Shown here: positions 50,082 through 59,530 of the stretch, in pieces
Layout of the letters: each line of letters starts with the position of its first letter
Numbering within the stretch: the first letter of the stretch is position 1
NCBI GenBank assembly: GCA_964577295.1
Contig: CAZNYN010000001.1
Span: 67,301-131,300 of the forward strand
Length of the DNA stretch: 64,000 bases
Direction of reading: 5' to 3'
Source: CAZNYN01 sp964577295
Lineage (GTDB): Bacteria > Synergistota > Synergistia > Synergistales > Synergistaceae
Program-made: the position numbers and the translations under genes
Notes under the pieces: model-generated
Database searches by the model: none
What the model was told of the DNA's origin: nothing
Seen by the model: the letters and a program-made list of their open reading frames with translations, nothing else

Positions 50082-51971
50082 ATGCAGGACTCATCAAAGA
50101 TAAGAAATATCGCAATCATCGCTCATATTGACCACGGCAAGACAACGTTGATAGACGGCATATTTAAGGCGGCACGCCTTTTCAGAGACAACCAGGTTGT
50201 GGAAGAAAGGGTTATGGACGCGGGAAGCATTGAGCGCGAACGCGGAATAACCATAAAGGCCAAGCACTGCACAGTTGAGTGGGGCGGATACAAGATTAAT
50301 ATCGTAGATACCCCGGGACACGCAGACTTCTCAGGCGAAGTAGAGAGGGTTCTCTCTATGGTAGACTCTGTGCTGCTGCTTGTTGACGCCAATGAAGGTC
50401 CTATGCCTCAGACACGCTATGTTCTTATGCGCGCCTTGAAGCTCGGGCTTCGCCCCATTGTTATCGTCAATAAGGTCGACCGTCCCAATGCTGATCCAGA
50501 CACGGCTTTGGACAAAACATTCGACCTCTTTATAGAACTTGGCGCTACAGAAGAACAGTGCGATTTCGCCACACTTTACGGTTCGGGACTCCAGGGCTGG
50601 TTTGTGGATGACCTCAGCAAAGCGGAGGATAATACAAAGGCCGGAATGGATGACCTTTTCAAAGTAATAATAGATAAAGTCCCCGCCCCCAAGGCTGAGA
50701 TGGATAAGCCCTTCCTTATGCAGGTCTGCACTCTTTCATGGAGTGAATATCTTGGCCGTATAGGATGCGGAAGAATTCTTCAGGGCACACTGCGCAAAGG
50801 AGATAAACTCCTGCGCACCCACACTCGCTGGCTGAATTATGATCAGACGGATTGGGAGATTGTTTCGAGGGATACTTCAAGCTGTACACACCTTTATGTA
50901 ACAAACGGTCTTGACAGGACGGAAGTCGACGAAGTCGGAGCAGGCGACATAGTATGGTTCACCGGTCCCGAAAATATCGACTTAGGCGACACTATCAGTG
51001 CTCCCGAGATACAGGATGAAGTTCTGCATCCGCTCGGAATAGAAGAGCCTACCGTTTCAATGTTCTTTATAGTCAACACAAGTCCCTTTGCCGGTCAGGA
51101 CGGCAATGCTATAACTCTGCGTCAGCTCAAAGCACGTATAGAGAGAGAGACAAAGACAGACCCAGCTCTTCGTATGGATGACCTCGGACGTCCCGACGGG
51201 ATTAAGGTATCGGGACGCGGAGAACTGCATCTCGGCATACTTATCGAAGAAATACGCAGAGAAGGTTCCGAAGTCTGCGTCTCGCGTCCTGAAGTTATCG
51301 TTCAGTATGATGAAAAGGGCAAGAGCCTTGAACCTATGGAGGAAGTCATTATTGACGTTCCTGAAGAGTATCAGGGCGTTGTCATACAGAAGCTTGCGCA
51401 GCGCAAAGGCGAGCTCAAAAACATGGAGAACGGCGGAACAGGAGTGCTTCGCCTGGAATTTAAAATCCCGACGAGAGGCCTTATAGGCTACAGGGGCGAA
51501 TTCCTCACAGACACTAGAGGACTCGGCATACTGGCTTCACGTTTTGTAGGCTACGGAGAATGGGTCGGAGAGATCAACGCGCGCAGCAGGGGCTCGCTTG
51601 TCAGCATGGACAGCGGAGCTGCTACTAGCTACGCACTTGAAAATCTCCAGGAGCGCGGCACTCTCTTTATTAAGCCCGGTGAGAATGTTTATAACGGACA
51701 GGTTGTCGGAGAGTCCTCACGCAACAAGGATATTCCATGTAATCCGAGCAAAAGAAAGCAGCAGACAAACCACCGTTCCGCTACGAAGGATATGACCACG
51801 GTGCTTGATGTACCGCGCATAATGACAGTCGATACGGCTCTTGAATGGATAAGCGATGACGAACTCGTGGAGGTTACGCCTCTTAACGTCCGCATTCGCA
51901 AGACAATACTCAACGCCGACGAGCGCAAGAAGGCTCGTATCAAAGCCGGAATGACAGACGACGAGGAGTAG
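50082..51971 (+). CDS. typA: Translational GTPase TypA/BipA
   Basis: A 629-residue ribosome-binding GTPase of the elongation-factor family, involved in 50S assembly and stress growth. The G domain shows AHIDHGKTTL, the DAGSIERERGITI switch I, DTPGHADF and NKVD. The EF-G-like domains III and V (GRGELHLGILIEEIRREG, TRGLIGYRGEFLTDTRG) and the BipA-specific C-terminus (SMDSGAATSYALENLQERGTLFIKPGENVYNGQVVGE) are complete. I chose the ATG at 50082 (MQDSSKIRNIAIIAH); upstream in-frame ATGs at 50058 and 50064 are possible but add an untypical extension. Confidence 0.96.
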   Translation: MQDSSKIRNIAIIAHIDHGKTTLIDGIFKAARLFRDNQVVEERVMDAGSIERERGITIKAKHCTVEWGGYKINIVDTPGHADFSGEVERVLSMVDSVLLLVDANEGPMPQTRYVLMRALKLGLRPIVIVNKVDRPNADPDTALDKTFDLFIELGATEEQCDFATLYGSGLQGWFVDDLSKAEDNTKAGMDDLFKVIIDKVPAPKAEMDKPFLMQVCTLSWSEYLGRIGCGRILQGTLRKGDKLLRTHTRWLNYDQTDWEIVSRDTSSCTHLYVTNGLDRTEVDEVGAGDIVWFTGPENIDLGDTISAPEIQDEVLHPLGIEEPTVSMFFIVNTSPFAGQDGNAITLRQLKARIERETKTDPALRMDDLGRPDGIKVSGRGELHLGILIEEIRREGSEVCVSRPEVIVQYDEKGKSLEPMEEVIIDVPEEYQGVVIQKLAQRKGELKNMENGGTGVLRLEFKIPTRGLIGYRGEFLTDTRGLGILASRFVGYGEWVGEINARSRGSLVSMDSGAATSYALENLQERGTLFIKPGENVYNGQVVGESSRNKDIPCNPSKRKQQTNHRSATKDMTTVLDVPRIMTVDTALEWISDDELVEVTPLNVRIRKTILNADERKKARIKAGMTDDEE

Positions 51972-51974
51972 TTT

Positions 51975-53261
51975 ATGCGGGAGCTTATGGCGTTTCGTGA
52001 TTTTGAGAGGGACGAAGTATTCTCATGCATCACGGGACTTATAAATAATATAGATGACATTGACAGGGGCAATATTTCCGATACAGCTTCTTGGTACTGC
52101 GATTGTGTGGCCAAGATGGCTGCGGCCGCGGAGAACAGCGGAATGTGCGGAAATATATGGAATATTTGGATAGCCTTGCTTTTTGCGGAGTGCGAAACGC
52201 CCTTTGCCCTTGCTCAGGAGCGCAGAAAGTGTCTTCCGGGCACACTTTCGAGGATTGTGCGCGAGGATGTCGAGATTATATTCGAGTATCTGGATTTTGA
52301 TTTGAATAAGCTGGATGAACTGCTGGGAGTTTCTGCTTTTAAGCGTTTCGGCTATTACCAGCCTCTTTCTATTCCCGGTAATCTTTTTGACAGGCAGGCG
52401 GGGACGGTTGTGCAGAAGCTGGCTCTCGAGGCTGAAAAGGCTGAGTCTCCCGACGAGCTTCACGATGCTCTTATTTCTTTCTATTCGGAGAACGGAGTGG
52501 GGAAGTTTGCCCTGCATAAGGCTTTCCGCTGGGATGGCCGTGAACGGAAGATAGTACCTGTGACTCAGACGGAGAGCACGCTTTTGAGCGGACTTGTCGG
52601 CTATGAGGAGCAGAAGCGGGTTTTAACTTCCAATACTCTGGCTTTTCTGGAAGGACGTCCCGCTAACAATGTGCTGCTGTACGGAGAGAGCGGAACCGGA
52701 AAGTCTACGTCTGTAAAGGCTTTGCTGAATGAGTTTGCCTCAAAGGGACTGCGTATGGTGGAGGTTTATAAGCATCAGATAGAGGACCTTGACGCTATTA
52801 TCTGTGCTTTGAAGGATAGGAATTATAAATTTGTTATATTTATGGATGACTTGTCTTTCGAGCAGTTTGAGGTTGAATATAAGTATTTGAAGTCTTTTAT
52901 CGAGGGCGGTTTGGAAAGACGGCCCAATAATATTCTTATCTATGCCACGTCAAACAGGCGTCACCTGATGAAGGAGACTTGGGGAGACCGCAGCGATAAG
53001 TCGGATGATATGCATGAGTCTGAAACGATGCAGGAGAAGATGTCTTTGGTGGACAGGTTCGGACTTATGATAAGCTACTTCTCTCCCGCTCAGGATGAGT
53101 ATATGAAGATAGTGACCGCTTTGGCGGATGAGTACGGAGTTTCTGTGCCGTATGATGATCTGCAAAAGGGAGCGGTGCAGTGGGAGCTGAAGCACGGAGG
53201 TTTCTCCGGCAGAAGCGCAAGGCAGTACATAGAGTTTCTTGCGGGAAAGCAAAATATATAA
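51975..53261 (+). CDS. DUF815-family AAA ATPase
   Basis: A 428-residue protein of the DUF815 family of predicted AAA ATPases. An N-terminal helical part of about 190 residues precedes Walker A LLYGESGTGKSTSVKALLNE near residue 235, Walker B KFVIFMDDLSFEQFE near residue 285, and a sensor/arginine region (ILIYATSNRRHLMKETWGDR). The fold resembles DnaA-like and ClpX-like ATPases, but the function is not established. It starts 3 bases after typA, so the two are co-transcribed and end at the terminator at 53267. Confidence 0.88.
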   Translation: MRELMAFRDFERDEVFSCITGLINNIDDIDRGNISDTASWYCDCVAKMAAAAENSGMCGNIWNIWIALLFAECETPFALAQERRKCLPGTLSRIVREDVEIIFEYLDFDLNKLDELLGVSAFKRFGYYQPLSIPGNLFDRQAGTVVQKLALEAEKAESPDELHDALISFYSENGVGKFALHKAFRWDGRERKIVPVTQTESTLLSGLVGYEEQKRVLTSNTLAFLEGRPANNVLLYGESGTGKSTSVKALLNEFASKGLRMVEVYKHQIEDLDAIICALKDRNYKFVIFMDDLSFEQFEVEYKYLKSFIEGGLERRPNNILIYATSNRRHLMKETWGDRSDKSDDMHESETMQEKMSLVDRFGLMISYFSPAQDEYMKIVTALADEYGVSVPYDDLQKGAVQWELKHGGFSGRSARQYIEFLAGKQNI

Positions 53262-53266
53262 AGATT

Positions 53267-53309
53267 AAAGCCTCCCTTGGCAGGAATAAGAAGCCGGGGA
53301 GGCTTTTTT
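53267..53309 (+). terminator. Terminator of the typA-DUF815 operon
   Basis: A 10-bp stem (53267-53276 with 53297-53306), a 20-base loop and a T run. Confidence 0.87.
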
Positions 53310-53510
53310 ATGTCCCAGAGACTTTGTCTTTACTAAGTACAATGACAATAGAAGTTTATTAAAAAATTAACATTACGTTATATATTGTAAAATATAAATG
53401 CAAACTCCAAAATACTATGGATTTTATTATTTCGCCGCTTGAAGAAAATCTCTTCTCAGGTTAGAATTATGTAAGCAATTCTAATATTCCAAATAGGAGG
53501 TATCTTCAAA

Positions 53511-54986
53511 ATGATCACATTTCTGCTCGCTCTTATCATTCTTGTAGTAGGTTATGCAACTTACGGAGCTTTTGTTGAGAGACTTCTCCCCCCCGATGAG
53601 AGAAAGACACCTGCTGTCGAGCATCCAGACGGAATTGACTTTGTTCCCATGCCTACATGGAAGATTTTTCTTATTCAGCTTCTTAATATCGCAGGACTAG
53701 GTCCTATATTCGGAGCGTTAGCCGGTGCTCTGTGGGGGCCTGTCGTCTATTTCTGGATCGTATTCGGTACTCTGTTTGCAGGTGCAGTTCATGACTATTT
53801 CTCAGGTATGCTTTCCGAGAGACACAACGGAGCGAGCATTTCCGAAATAGTGGGTATCTATCTCGGACCGACGATGAAGACGGTAATGAGAATTTTCTCC
53901 GTTGTACTGCTGATTCTTGTCGGTACAACGTTCTCGAACGGCCCTGCGGGACTTCTTGCCATTCTTACGCCCGAAAGCCTTGATGCCAAATTCTGGCTTA
54001 CTGTAATTCTTATTTACTACTTCTTGGCTACACTCCTTCCAATTGACCAGATTATAGGAAAGCTCTATCCGCTATTCGGAGCCGCTCTTATCATTATGTG
54101 CGTCGGCGTCGGCGGAGGGCTGCTTGTTTTCGGATATCCCATGCCCGAGATGTGGAATAATTTCGGCAACCTCCACCCGGCTCAGCTTCCGATATGGCCT
54201 CTTATGTTTATAACGGTGGCTTGCGGAGCTATTTCGGGCTTCCATGCCACTCAGTCTCCTATGATGGCGCGCTGCATGACAAGCGAATTTGAAGGACGCA
54301 AGGTTTTTTACGGAGCAATGGTTGCGGAAGGTATCATCGCCCTTGTTTGGGCTGCGGCAGGCGTATCAGTATATAACGGAACCGGAGGCCTTATGGAAGT
54401 TACAAAGAGGCTCGCGGGTCAGTCCGCAATAGTATATGATATTTGTACAAAGGTTCTGGGCCCGGTGGGCGGAATACTTGCAATGCTCGGAGTTATAGCA
54501 TGCCCCATCACATCTGGCGACACTGCGTTCCGTTCCGCGCGTCTGACTATTGCCGACTGGCTGAATATCGACCAGAAGCCCCACATGAAGCGCCTCCTTA
54601 TCTCTGTGCCTCTTCTTCTTACCGGTGCCGCAATATCTCAGATTAATTTCCAGATAATATGGCGCTATTTCTCTTGGTCAAACCAGACATTGGCAATGAT
54701 GGTTCTCTGGGCGGCGGCGGTTTTCCTCTGCAAAAACAAGCGCAACTTCTGGGTCGCCGCAGTTCCTGCAACATTTATGTCCGCGGTATCGTGCACATAT
54801 ATTCTTGTCGCAGGCGAGGGCTTTGGCCCTATGATTGCAAGGATGCTATCCGGCGGAACGATACCGGCAGGAGCGAGCATCGTAGGTGTGGCGTCTGCGG
54901 TTGCTTACCCCGTAGGACTGTTGTTTGCTACCGGCTGCTTCGGAATGTTCTATGCTAAGTGTGTAAAGGCGAATACGTCGAAGTAA
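53511..54986 (+). CDS. cstA: CstA-family carbon starvation / peptide transporter
   Basis: A 491-residue inner-membrane protein of the CstA family (short form; E. coli CstA has about 700). It starts MITFLLALIILVVGYATYGAFVERLL, with the conserved LLNIAGLGPIFGALAGALWGP and HDYFSGMLSERHNGASISEIVG, the CGAISGFHATQSPMMARCM block near residue 240, and SGDTAFRSARLTIADW near residue 335. Family members import peptides or pyruvate during carbon limitation. In this peptide-using organism it would add to the ABC peptide transporter. AGGAGG lies before the ATG. Confidence 0.92.
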   Translation: MITFLLALIILVVGYATYGAFVERLLPPDERKTPAVEHPDGIDFVPMPTWKIFLIQLLNIAGLGPIFGALAGALWGPVVYFWIVFGTLFAGAVHDYFSGMLSERHNGASISEIVGIYLGPTMKTVMRIFSVVLLILVGTTFSNGPAGLLAILTPESLDAKFWLTVILIYYFLATLLPIDQIIGKLYPLFGAALIIMCVGVGGGLLVFGYPMPEMWNNFGNLHPAQLPIWPLMFITVACGAISGFHATQSPMMARCMTSEFEGRKVFYGAMVAEGIIALVWAAAGVSVYNGTGGLMEVTKRLAGQSAIVYDICTKVLGPVGGILAMLGVIACPITSGDTAFRSARLTIADWLNIDQKPHMKRLLISVPLLLTGAAISQINFQIIWRYFSWSNQTLAMMVLWAAAVFLCKNKRNFWVAAVPATFMSAVSCTYILVAGEGFGPMIARMLSGGTIPAGASIVGVASAVAYPVGLLFATGCFGMFYAKCVKANTSK

Positions 54987-55017
54987 AGTGCATGACGATA
55001 TTTAAATGACGATAAAT

Positions 55018-55063
55018 AAAAACACCGGGCCTTTTGTAGTTTTGCTGAAGGCCCGGTGTTTTT
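55018..55063. terminator. Bidirectional terminator between cstA and the DUF3870 gene
   Basis: A stem of about 16 bp (55018-55033 with 55048-55063) with A-rich and T-rich outer edges lies between converging genes. Confidence 0.92.
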
Positions 55064-55101
55064 ATTTTTGTTTTATATGGGATTGTCTTTGGCGGTCCTA
55101 A

Positions 55102-55434
55102 TTAATTTTTATATGAATTATCGGATTTCCAGATATTGTACTTTCTTACGGCGTCGAGATAAGCCATTTGAATTGCTTTCTGGGATGATGCCATATATGT
55201 GCATCTTATGCGCTCCAGCAGTTCTTGATCTGTATTGGCAAGAGTGCAGCCGATAAAAAGTTCTTTTATGAATTCATTGGTTGCTTTGAGCATTACGGAG
55301 GCATCCAGATCGAGTACCTCACCTGTTTCGCCGTCAACGATAAAGGTTATGAAAAAACGCGAATATCTCAGCATAATCGGATTTTTTTGCTGAGTTCTCG
55401 AATTTCCGACGATGCATAATTTTTTGTATTTCAT
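55102..55434 (-). CDS. DUF3870 domain protein
   Basis: A 110-residue protein with the DUF3870 pattern: KKLCIVGNSRTQQKNPIMLRYSRFFITFIVDGETGEVLDLDAS at the start, then LFIGCTL and YMASSQKAIQMAYLDAVRKY. The function of the family is unknown. It is found mostly in anaerobic Firmicutes and Synergistota-like genomes near amino-acid metabolism genes. The ATG at 55434 has AGGAGG at good spacing. It lies 29 bases after the CBS-domain gene on the same strand. Confidence 0.85.
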   Translation of the reverse strand: MKYKKLCIVGNSRTQQKNPIMLRYSRFFITFIVDGETGEVLDLDASVMLKATNEFIKELFIGCTLANTDQELLERIRCTYMASSQKAIQMAYLDAVRKYNIWKSDNSYKN

Positions 55435-55463
55435 CAAAGGGTCCTCCTGTTATGCGAAGAGTC

Positions 55464-55940
55464 TCATTCGTAACGCGGCTTTTTTCTTTCCTCCTGAGAC
55501 TCTATTCTCATCATTGATCGTATCAGAAAAGCTCTGCTGATACATCCGACATAAATACCGTTATTGTCGGTTACGGGGGCGATTTTGATGTGTTTTTTCA
55601 ACATTTCGGATGCGGCGGCAAAGTCGCTTTCGTTAATATTAAAGGTAATAACTTTTTTTTGCATGATTTCTCCGACTTTGACATTTCTGTTAGCCGCGAA
55701 GCGTTTGGCAAATTGTCCGTAATCCGGCAGAAAGGCAAAACTTTTTAATTTCAGTGCATAATCGGGAAGTATCTTTTTTATGATATCTTCCTCGCTGATG
55801 AATCCTATGACGTGTTTTTCGTCATCGACAACAGGAAGTCCTGTTCTGCAATGGTGGAGTATTATCCCCATAGCGTATTCGAGCGTGTCGTCTATTGTAA
55901 GAAACATTAAATCTTTATTCATTATTTCTCCGATTTTCAT
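55464..55940 (-). CDS. Tandem CBS-domain protein
   Basis: A 158-residue protein made of two CBS motifs (a Bateman pair): MKIGEIMNKDLMFLTIDDTLEYAMGIILHHCRTGLPVVDDEKHVIGFISEEDI and VKVGEIMQKKVITFNINESDFAAASEMLKKHIKIAPVTDNNGIYVGCISRAFLI. Such pairs bind adenosine nucleotides and act as energy sensors. No enzyme domain is attached, so its partner is unknown. GGAGGG lies before the ATG. It sits between the DUF3870 gene and the ArsB-like transporter, all on the minus strand, and might regulate that transporter. Confidence 0.9.
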   Translation of the reverse strand: MKIGEIMNKDLMFLTIDDTLEYAMGIILHHCRTGLPVVDDEKHVIGFISEEDIIKKILPDYALKLKSFAFLPDYGQFAKRFAANRNVKVGEIMQKKVITFNINESDFAAASEMLKKHIKIAPVTDNNGIYVGCISRAFLIRSMMRIESQEERKKPRYE

Positions 55941-56006
55941 AGTATCCCTCCAAATCAGCCTGTCTCTGGACTTTATTCTATCACCAACTCAGCCGCGGTG
56001 CAGAGT

Positions 56007-57293
56007 TTAAAATATATCTTTCCTTGCAATAATCAACATGGAGATTGATGCGATTACAAGAGAGATGAAAACTACGCGTACTCCTATTTTGAAAAAGCTG
56101 TTAAATGATATGGGCATTCCCTCTTTTGCCGCAAAATCGGCGGCTACTGCGTTGGCAGCTGCACCAAAGTATGTGCCGTTGCCGCCGAGGCATGCTCCGA
56201 GTGCTAAAGCCCAGTAGAGAGGTGCCGGAGATATCCCTGCCGCCGCGGCCATTGTTCCGATAATCTGTGCAAAAATGGCAGAGAAGGCTATATTGTTTAC
56301 AAACATGCATGTTATTCCCGATATCCACAAAATTCCCATTATCATCAAAAATTCGTTTCCTGCCATAAGGGATGTGAGGCAGACGGCAATCTGGTCGATA
56401 GCGCCTGTAGCTTTAAGCCCTCCCGCCATTATAAACAAGCAGACAAAGTATATGAGAGTGGGCCATTCGATGTCTTCGTGTATTATGGATTTTTCTTCTA
56501 TAAATGAGATTGCCAGGAGTACTCCGGCCGCAGTCAATGCGACAACAGATGCCTCGATGTGAATGACACTGTGAAGCACGAAGCCCAAGAGGACAGCGGC
56601 TATGACTATCACAGATTTTATCATGAGTGGCCTGTTGATTATGAGCTTGTGTTCGTCAACTTCTTTAAGCCTTTCGGATGCGACAGGATCAGATTTTATC
56701 TCGTCTTTAAAGTATCTTGACATGTAGGCTGTTACAACTGCAAGTACTATTATGGCTACAGGGGCCGTTACAAATATAAAGTCGTTGAAGGTGAAGCCGG
56801 CTACGGAGGCAATGATCATATTCGGGGGATCTCCGATAAGTGTTGCCGTGCCTCCGATGTTCGAGGCGAACAGTTCCATAAGCAGGAGCGGCATTGGGTT
56901 CATAGATATAAGGTCACAAAGAGAGAGAACTACCGGAGTGACAAGCAGGACGGTTGTAACATTGTCTAAAAATGCGGAAAGTACGGCTGTAAGAACGGAT
57001 ATTATCCAAAAAATAAGGACGGCATTGCCTTTTGTCAATTTTATGGCTTTTACGGCAAGGAACTGGAAGAGCCCGCTTTTTGAAAGTATGCTTACGACTA
57101 TCATCATACCTACCAAAAGCCCTATGGTATTGTGGTCTATGGAGGCAACAGCCTGGCTGCTCTCCACAAGGCCGAGCACGATCATGGAACATGCTCCTAA
57201 GAGTGAGGCGGCGGCTGTCTTCAATTTGCCGCTTGCAATAGTGAATATTGTACCGGTAAATATCGCAATAGCACACCAAGCCTGAACGGTCAT
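56007..57293 (-). CDS. ArsB/SLC13-type ion transporter family membrane protein
   Basis: A 428-residue inner-membrane protein with about eleven helices of the ion-transporter superfamily that includes ArsB, NhaD, CitM and the mammalian P protein. Diagnostic stretches are the pore-hairpin motif SAFLDNVTTVLLVTPV near residue 90, ASNIGGTATLIGDPPNMIIASVAGF near residue 130, and the second repeat MFVNNIAFSAIFAQII with GACLGGNGTYFGAAANAVA. The ATG at 57293 has GGGAGGAG at good spacing; an upstream start would add 11 residues. The ion (arsenite, Na+/H+ or a carboxylate) cannot be decided from sequence. No ars genes are nearby. Confidence 0.85.
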   Translation of the reverse strand: MTVQAWCAIAIFTGTIFTIASGKLKTAAASLLGACSMIVLGLVESSQAVASIDHNTIGLLVGMMIVVSILSKSGLFQFLAVKAIKLTKGNAVLIFWIISVLTAVLSAFLDNVTTVLLVTPVVLSLCDLISMNPMPLLLMELFASNIGGTATLIGDPPNMIIASVAGFTFNDFIFVTAPVAIIVLAVVTAYMSRYFKDEIKSDPVASERLKEVDEHKLIINRPLMIKSVIVIAAVLLGFVLHSVIHIEASVVALTAAGVLLAISFIEEKSIIHEDIEWPTLIYFVCLFIMAGGLKATGAIDQIAVCLTSLMAGNEFLMIMGILWISGITCMFVNNIAFSAIFAQIIGTMAAAAGISPAPLYWALALGACLGGNGTYFGAAANAVAADFAAKEGMPISFNSFFKIGVRVVFISLVIASISMLIIARKDIF

Positions 57294-57580
57294 AATAAAA
57301 CTCCTCCCATGCGCCTCTGCGCGCATATAAATTGATTTTGCTGAAATTGTCTGAATTTACTATAGAAATCGCTACATTTCTTTTTCTAAGTAAAACGAGT
57401 GGGACTATACTACTAATTCAAAAAAAATACAACCCCTAATACAAGAAAAATAATATGATTGCGATATATTAAATATTTGTGAAATAATACTCATAGTTTG
57501 GAAAGAATAAATATTAGAGAACTTTTTCACAAGATAAAAATATGGCGTTGCAAATGGCCGGCACATTATTTTTATATAAA
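57294..57580. other. AT-rich intergenic region upstream of the ArsB-like gene
   Basis: No gene is visible. It should hold the minus-strand promoter of the ArsB-like gene. I see no unambiguous -35/-10 pair or repeat. Confidence 0.4.
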
Positions 57581-57627
57581 ATACATAGGAGGGAGCAGGC
57601 TGAATAAAGCCGCTCCCTCCTATGTAT
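57581..57627 (-). terminator. Terminator of the DedA gene
   Basis: A 16-bp perfect stem (57581-57596 with 57612-57627), closed by a further short GGC/GCC helix. T-rich sequence follows on the minus strand. Confidence 0.85.
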
Positions 57628-57644
57628 AAATTAACGTATGGGTT

Positions 57645-58286
57645 TTATTGTTTATTTTTTTGTTGTTTTTTCCTGTATTTGTAGACGTAGGCTGATACAA
57701 GAAGAGCACAGATTCCTATCAGAGCAAATGATATCTTTTTTATTTCGGTGTGTATGAGTTCCTGATTGCTCCCCATGAAGTAGCCTACAAGGGCAAGTAT
57801 GACAACCCAAATGCCCGAGCCCAGCGCAGTGTAGGCGCAGAAAGATCCCAGCGGCATTCTCGCAAGCCCCGCGGGCAGAGAGATATATTGTCTGATAACA
57901 GGAAGAAGTCTGCCTGTAAAGGTGCTGATGTGTCCGTGTTTTGCGAAAAATATTTCCGCCTTGTCAAGTGATTCATGTGTTACGAAGAAGTATTTTCCGT
58001 ATTTTTCAAATATGGGACGTCCCCACTTTACTGCAATCCAGTAATTGAAAATTCCTCCCAATATACTGCCTGCTATTCCCGACAGTATTACAAGCAGGAG
58101 GTTCATCTCGCCTTTCCATGCAAGATAGCCCGCCGGAGGCACGACCACTTCGCTTGGAAAGGGGAAAAATGACGATTCCAGGAACATGAGCCCGATTATG
58201 CCGGGATATCCCATGTGTCCTATGACCTCGACAAGCCAACTTACAAGGTTTCCGAAAAGCTCACTACACTGTGCAATTAACCCCAT
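57645..58286 (-). CDS. DedA-family membrane protein
   Basis: A 213-residue inner-membrane protein of the DedA/VTT family, many of which move undecaprenyl phosphate or phosphatidylethanolamine between leaflets. GLMFLESSFFPFPSEVVVPPAGYLA near residue 32 is the signature. GSILGGIFNYWIAVKWGRP and the conserved FTGRLLPVIRQYISLPAGLARMPLGSFCAYTALGSGIWV near residue 120 follow, and the protein ends in a basic tail. AGGAGG lies before the ATG. It is a single gene with its own terminator. Confidence 0.92.
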   Translation of the reverse strand: MGLIAQCSELFGNLVSWLVEVIGHMGYPGIIGLMFLESSFFPFPSEVVVPPAGYLAWKGEMNLLLVILSGIAGSILGGIFNYWIAVKWGRPIFEKYGKYFFVTHESLDKAEIFFAKHGHISTFTGRLLPVIRQYISLPAGLARMPLGSFCAYTALGSGIWVVILALVGYFMGSNQELIHTEIKKISFALIGICALLVSAYVYKYRKKQQKNKQ

Positions 58287-58531
58287 TGCGATCCTCCTAT
58301 TTATTCATTGCTGATATGTAAAGATAATGGCAATGTGGCTAAATGTCTATACGAAGATGGCTGTATTTTTGTATGTTTTACAAAAAATATTGCGGATCTC
58401 TCCATCTGTCTTTAGAAATAGTTCTTTGCAGACAAAGAGATATGTCTTGCTTGCCAAAGTGGATTTTTGAGTTACAATTCATCATGAGAGCATATTCTCT
58501 GTGCTCTCGCTTGATGGATGGAGGGACATGT

Positions 58532-59530
58532 ATGAATCAAGGAGCTAAACTTGCTCTTGTAGTGGCAGGAAATTTTTCAGGTGATGAGGACAACAATGCA
58601 GATCCGCGTTCTCTGCTTAGTTATCTTCCTGAAGAACTGGTGGACTGCTGCGATATAATCGAGTGGAGCTGTCAGCCCAGCAGCCATTATTCTATGAAGC
58701 TTATGCTTGAGATGTCCAATATGTTTGAGACTCTTATAGAAAAATCTTATACGGGAATAATAGTCGTCTCCGGCAGCGGTGTCATGGAAGAGATGGCTTA
58801 TATGGCCGATTTATTGTGGCAGCATGACGAGCCTGTCATATTTGCTAATCTTCTTGTGCAGGGACGAGCAGGTGTAAGAGAGGGACTTATGAATCTTCAC
58901 TGCGCGGTCTTGTCCGCAATGTCCGAAGAGGCAAGGTGCAAAGGTGTGCTTGTATGCTCAAGCGGAGAGCTTTTTGCCGCTTCGGAGGTCATGATGATTG
59001 ACCCTGTGAGCCCGGATAATGCCTTCCAGTCTCCGGAAAACGGCTCTCTCGGAAAGATGCTGAACGGTGAGATTAAATTTTTCAGAACTGTCCGTAGACC
59101 TGTTTTTTTGGCAAGACGCCCCGAAGATATAGCACCTGTTGAAATACTATTGGCCTCGTTGGGCGGAGGGGAAAGAATAATATCATGCCTCTCTTCTAAC
59201 AAGGAACTGGAGGGCTTTGTCATAGCAGGGTTCGGAACGGGAAATATATCCCCGACGTGGATACCTCACCTCAGAAATATTTTGCGCAGACGCATACCCG
59301 TTGTCATTGTTTCAAGATGTCAGCTCGGACATGTAAATGTAACCAATTTCTTTGAAGGCGGTTTTCAGAAATTAATAGAGATGGGCGTTATTTCCGGCGG
59401 CAAGCTGAATCCGTATCAGGCAAGGATAAGAATGTCTCTCGGAATAGCTGCAGGACTTACTCAGGAGGGACTTTCACTGTATATGAAGAATCAACCCGTA
59501 AGCGAAGATACTCCGGAGCTTTATAAATGA
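58532..59530 (+). CDS. Asparaginase-fold protein lacking the catalytic residues
   Basis: A 332-residue protein with the layout of bacterial L-asparaginase: EEMAYMADLLWQHDEPVIFANLL near residue 95, GVLVCSSGELFAASEV near residue 140, NAFQSPENGSLG near residue 165, and the C-terminal domain ending FEGGFQKLIEMGVISGGKLNPYQARIRMSLGIA. The two catalytic motifs are gone. The N-terminal TGGTIA is replaced by VVAGNFSGD, and the THGTDT segment by VSGSGVM, so both nucleophilic threonines, the aspartate and the lysine site appear absent. It is probably a non-enzymatic sensor or a new activity. The start has GGAGGGA upstream, and its stop overlaps rimO, so it heads the rimO-recA operon. Confidence 0.82.
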   Translation: MNQGAKLALVVAGNFSGDEDNNADPRSLLSYLPEELVDCCDIIEWSCQPSSHYSMKLMLEMSNMFETLIEKSYTGIIVVSGSGVMEEMAYMADLLWQHDEPVIFANLLVQGRAGVREGLMNLHCAVLSAMSEEARCKGVLVCSSGELFAASEVMMIDPVSPDNAFQSPENGSLGKMLNGEIKFFRTVRRPVFLARRPEDIAPVEILLASLGGGERIISCLSSNKELEGFVIAGFGTGNISPTWIPHLRNILRRRIPVVIVSRCQLGHVNVTNFFEGGFQKLIEMGVISGGKLNPYQARIRMSLGIAAGLTQEGLSLYMKNQPVSEDTPELYK

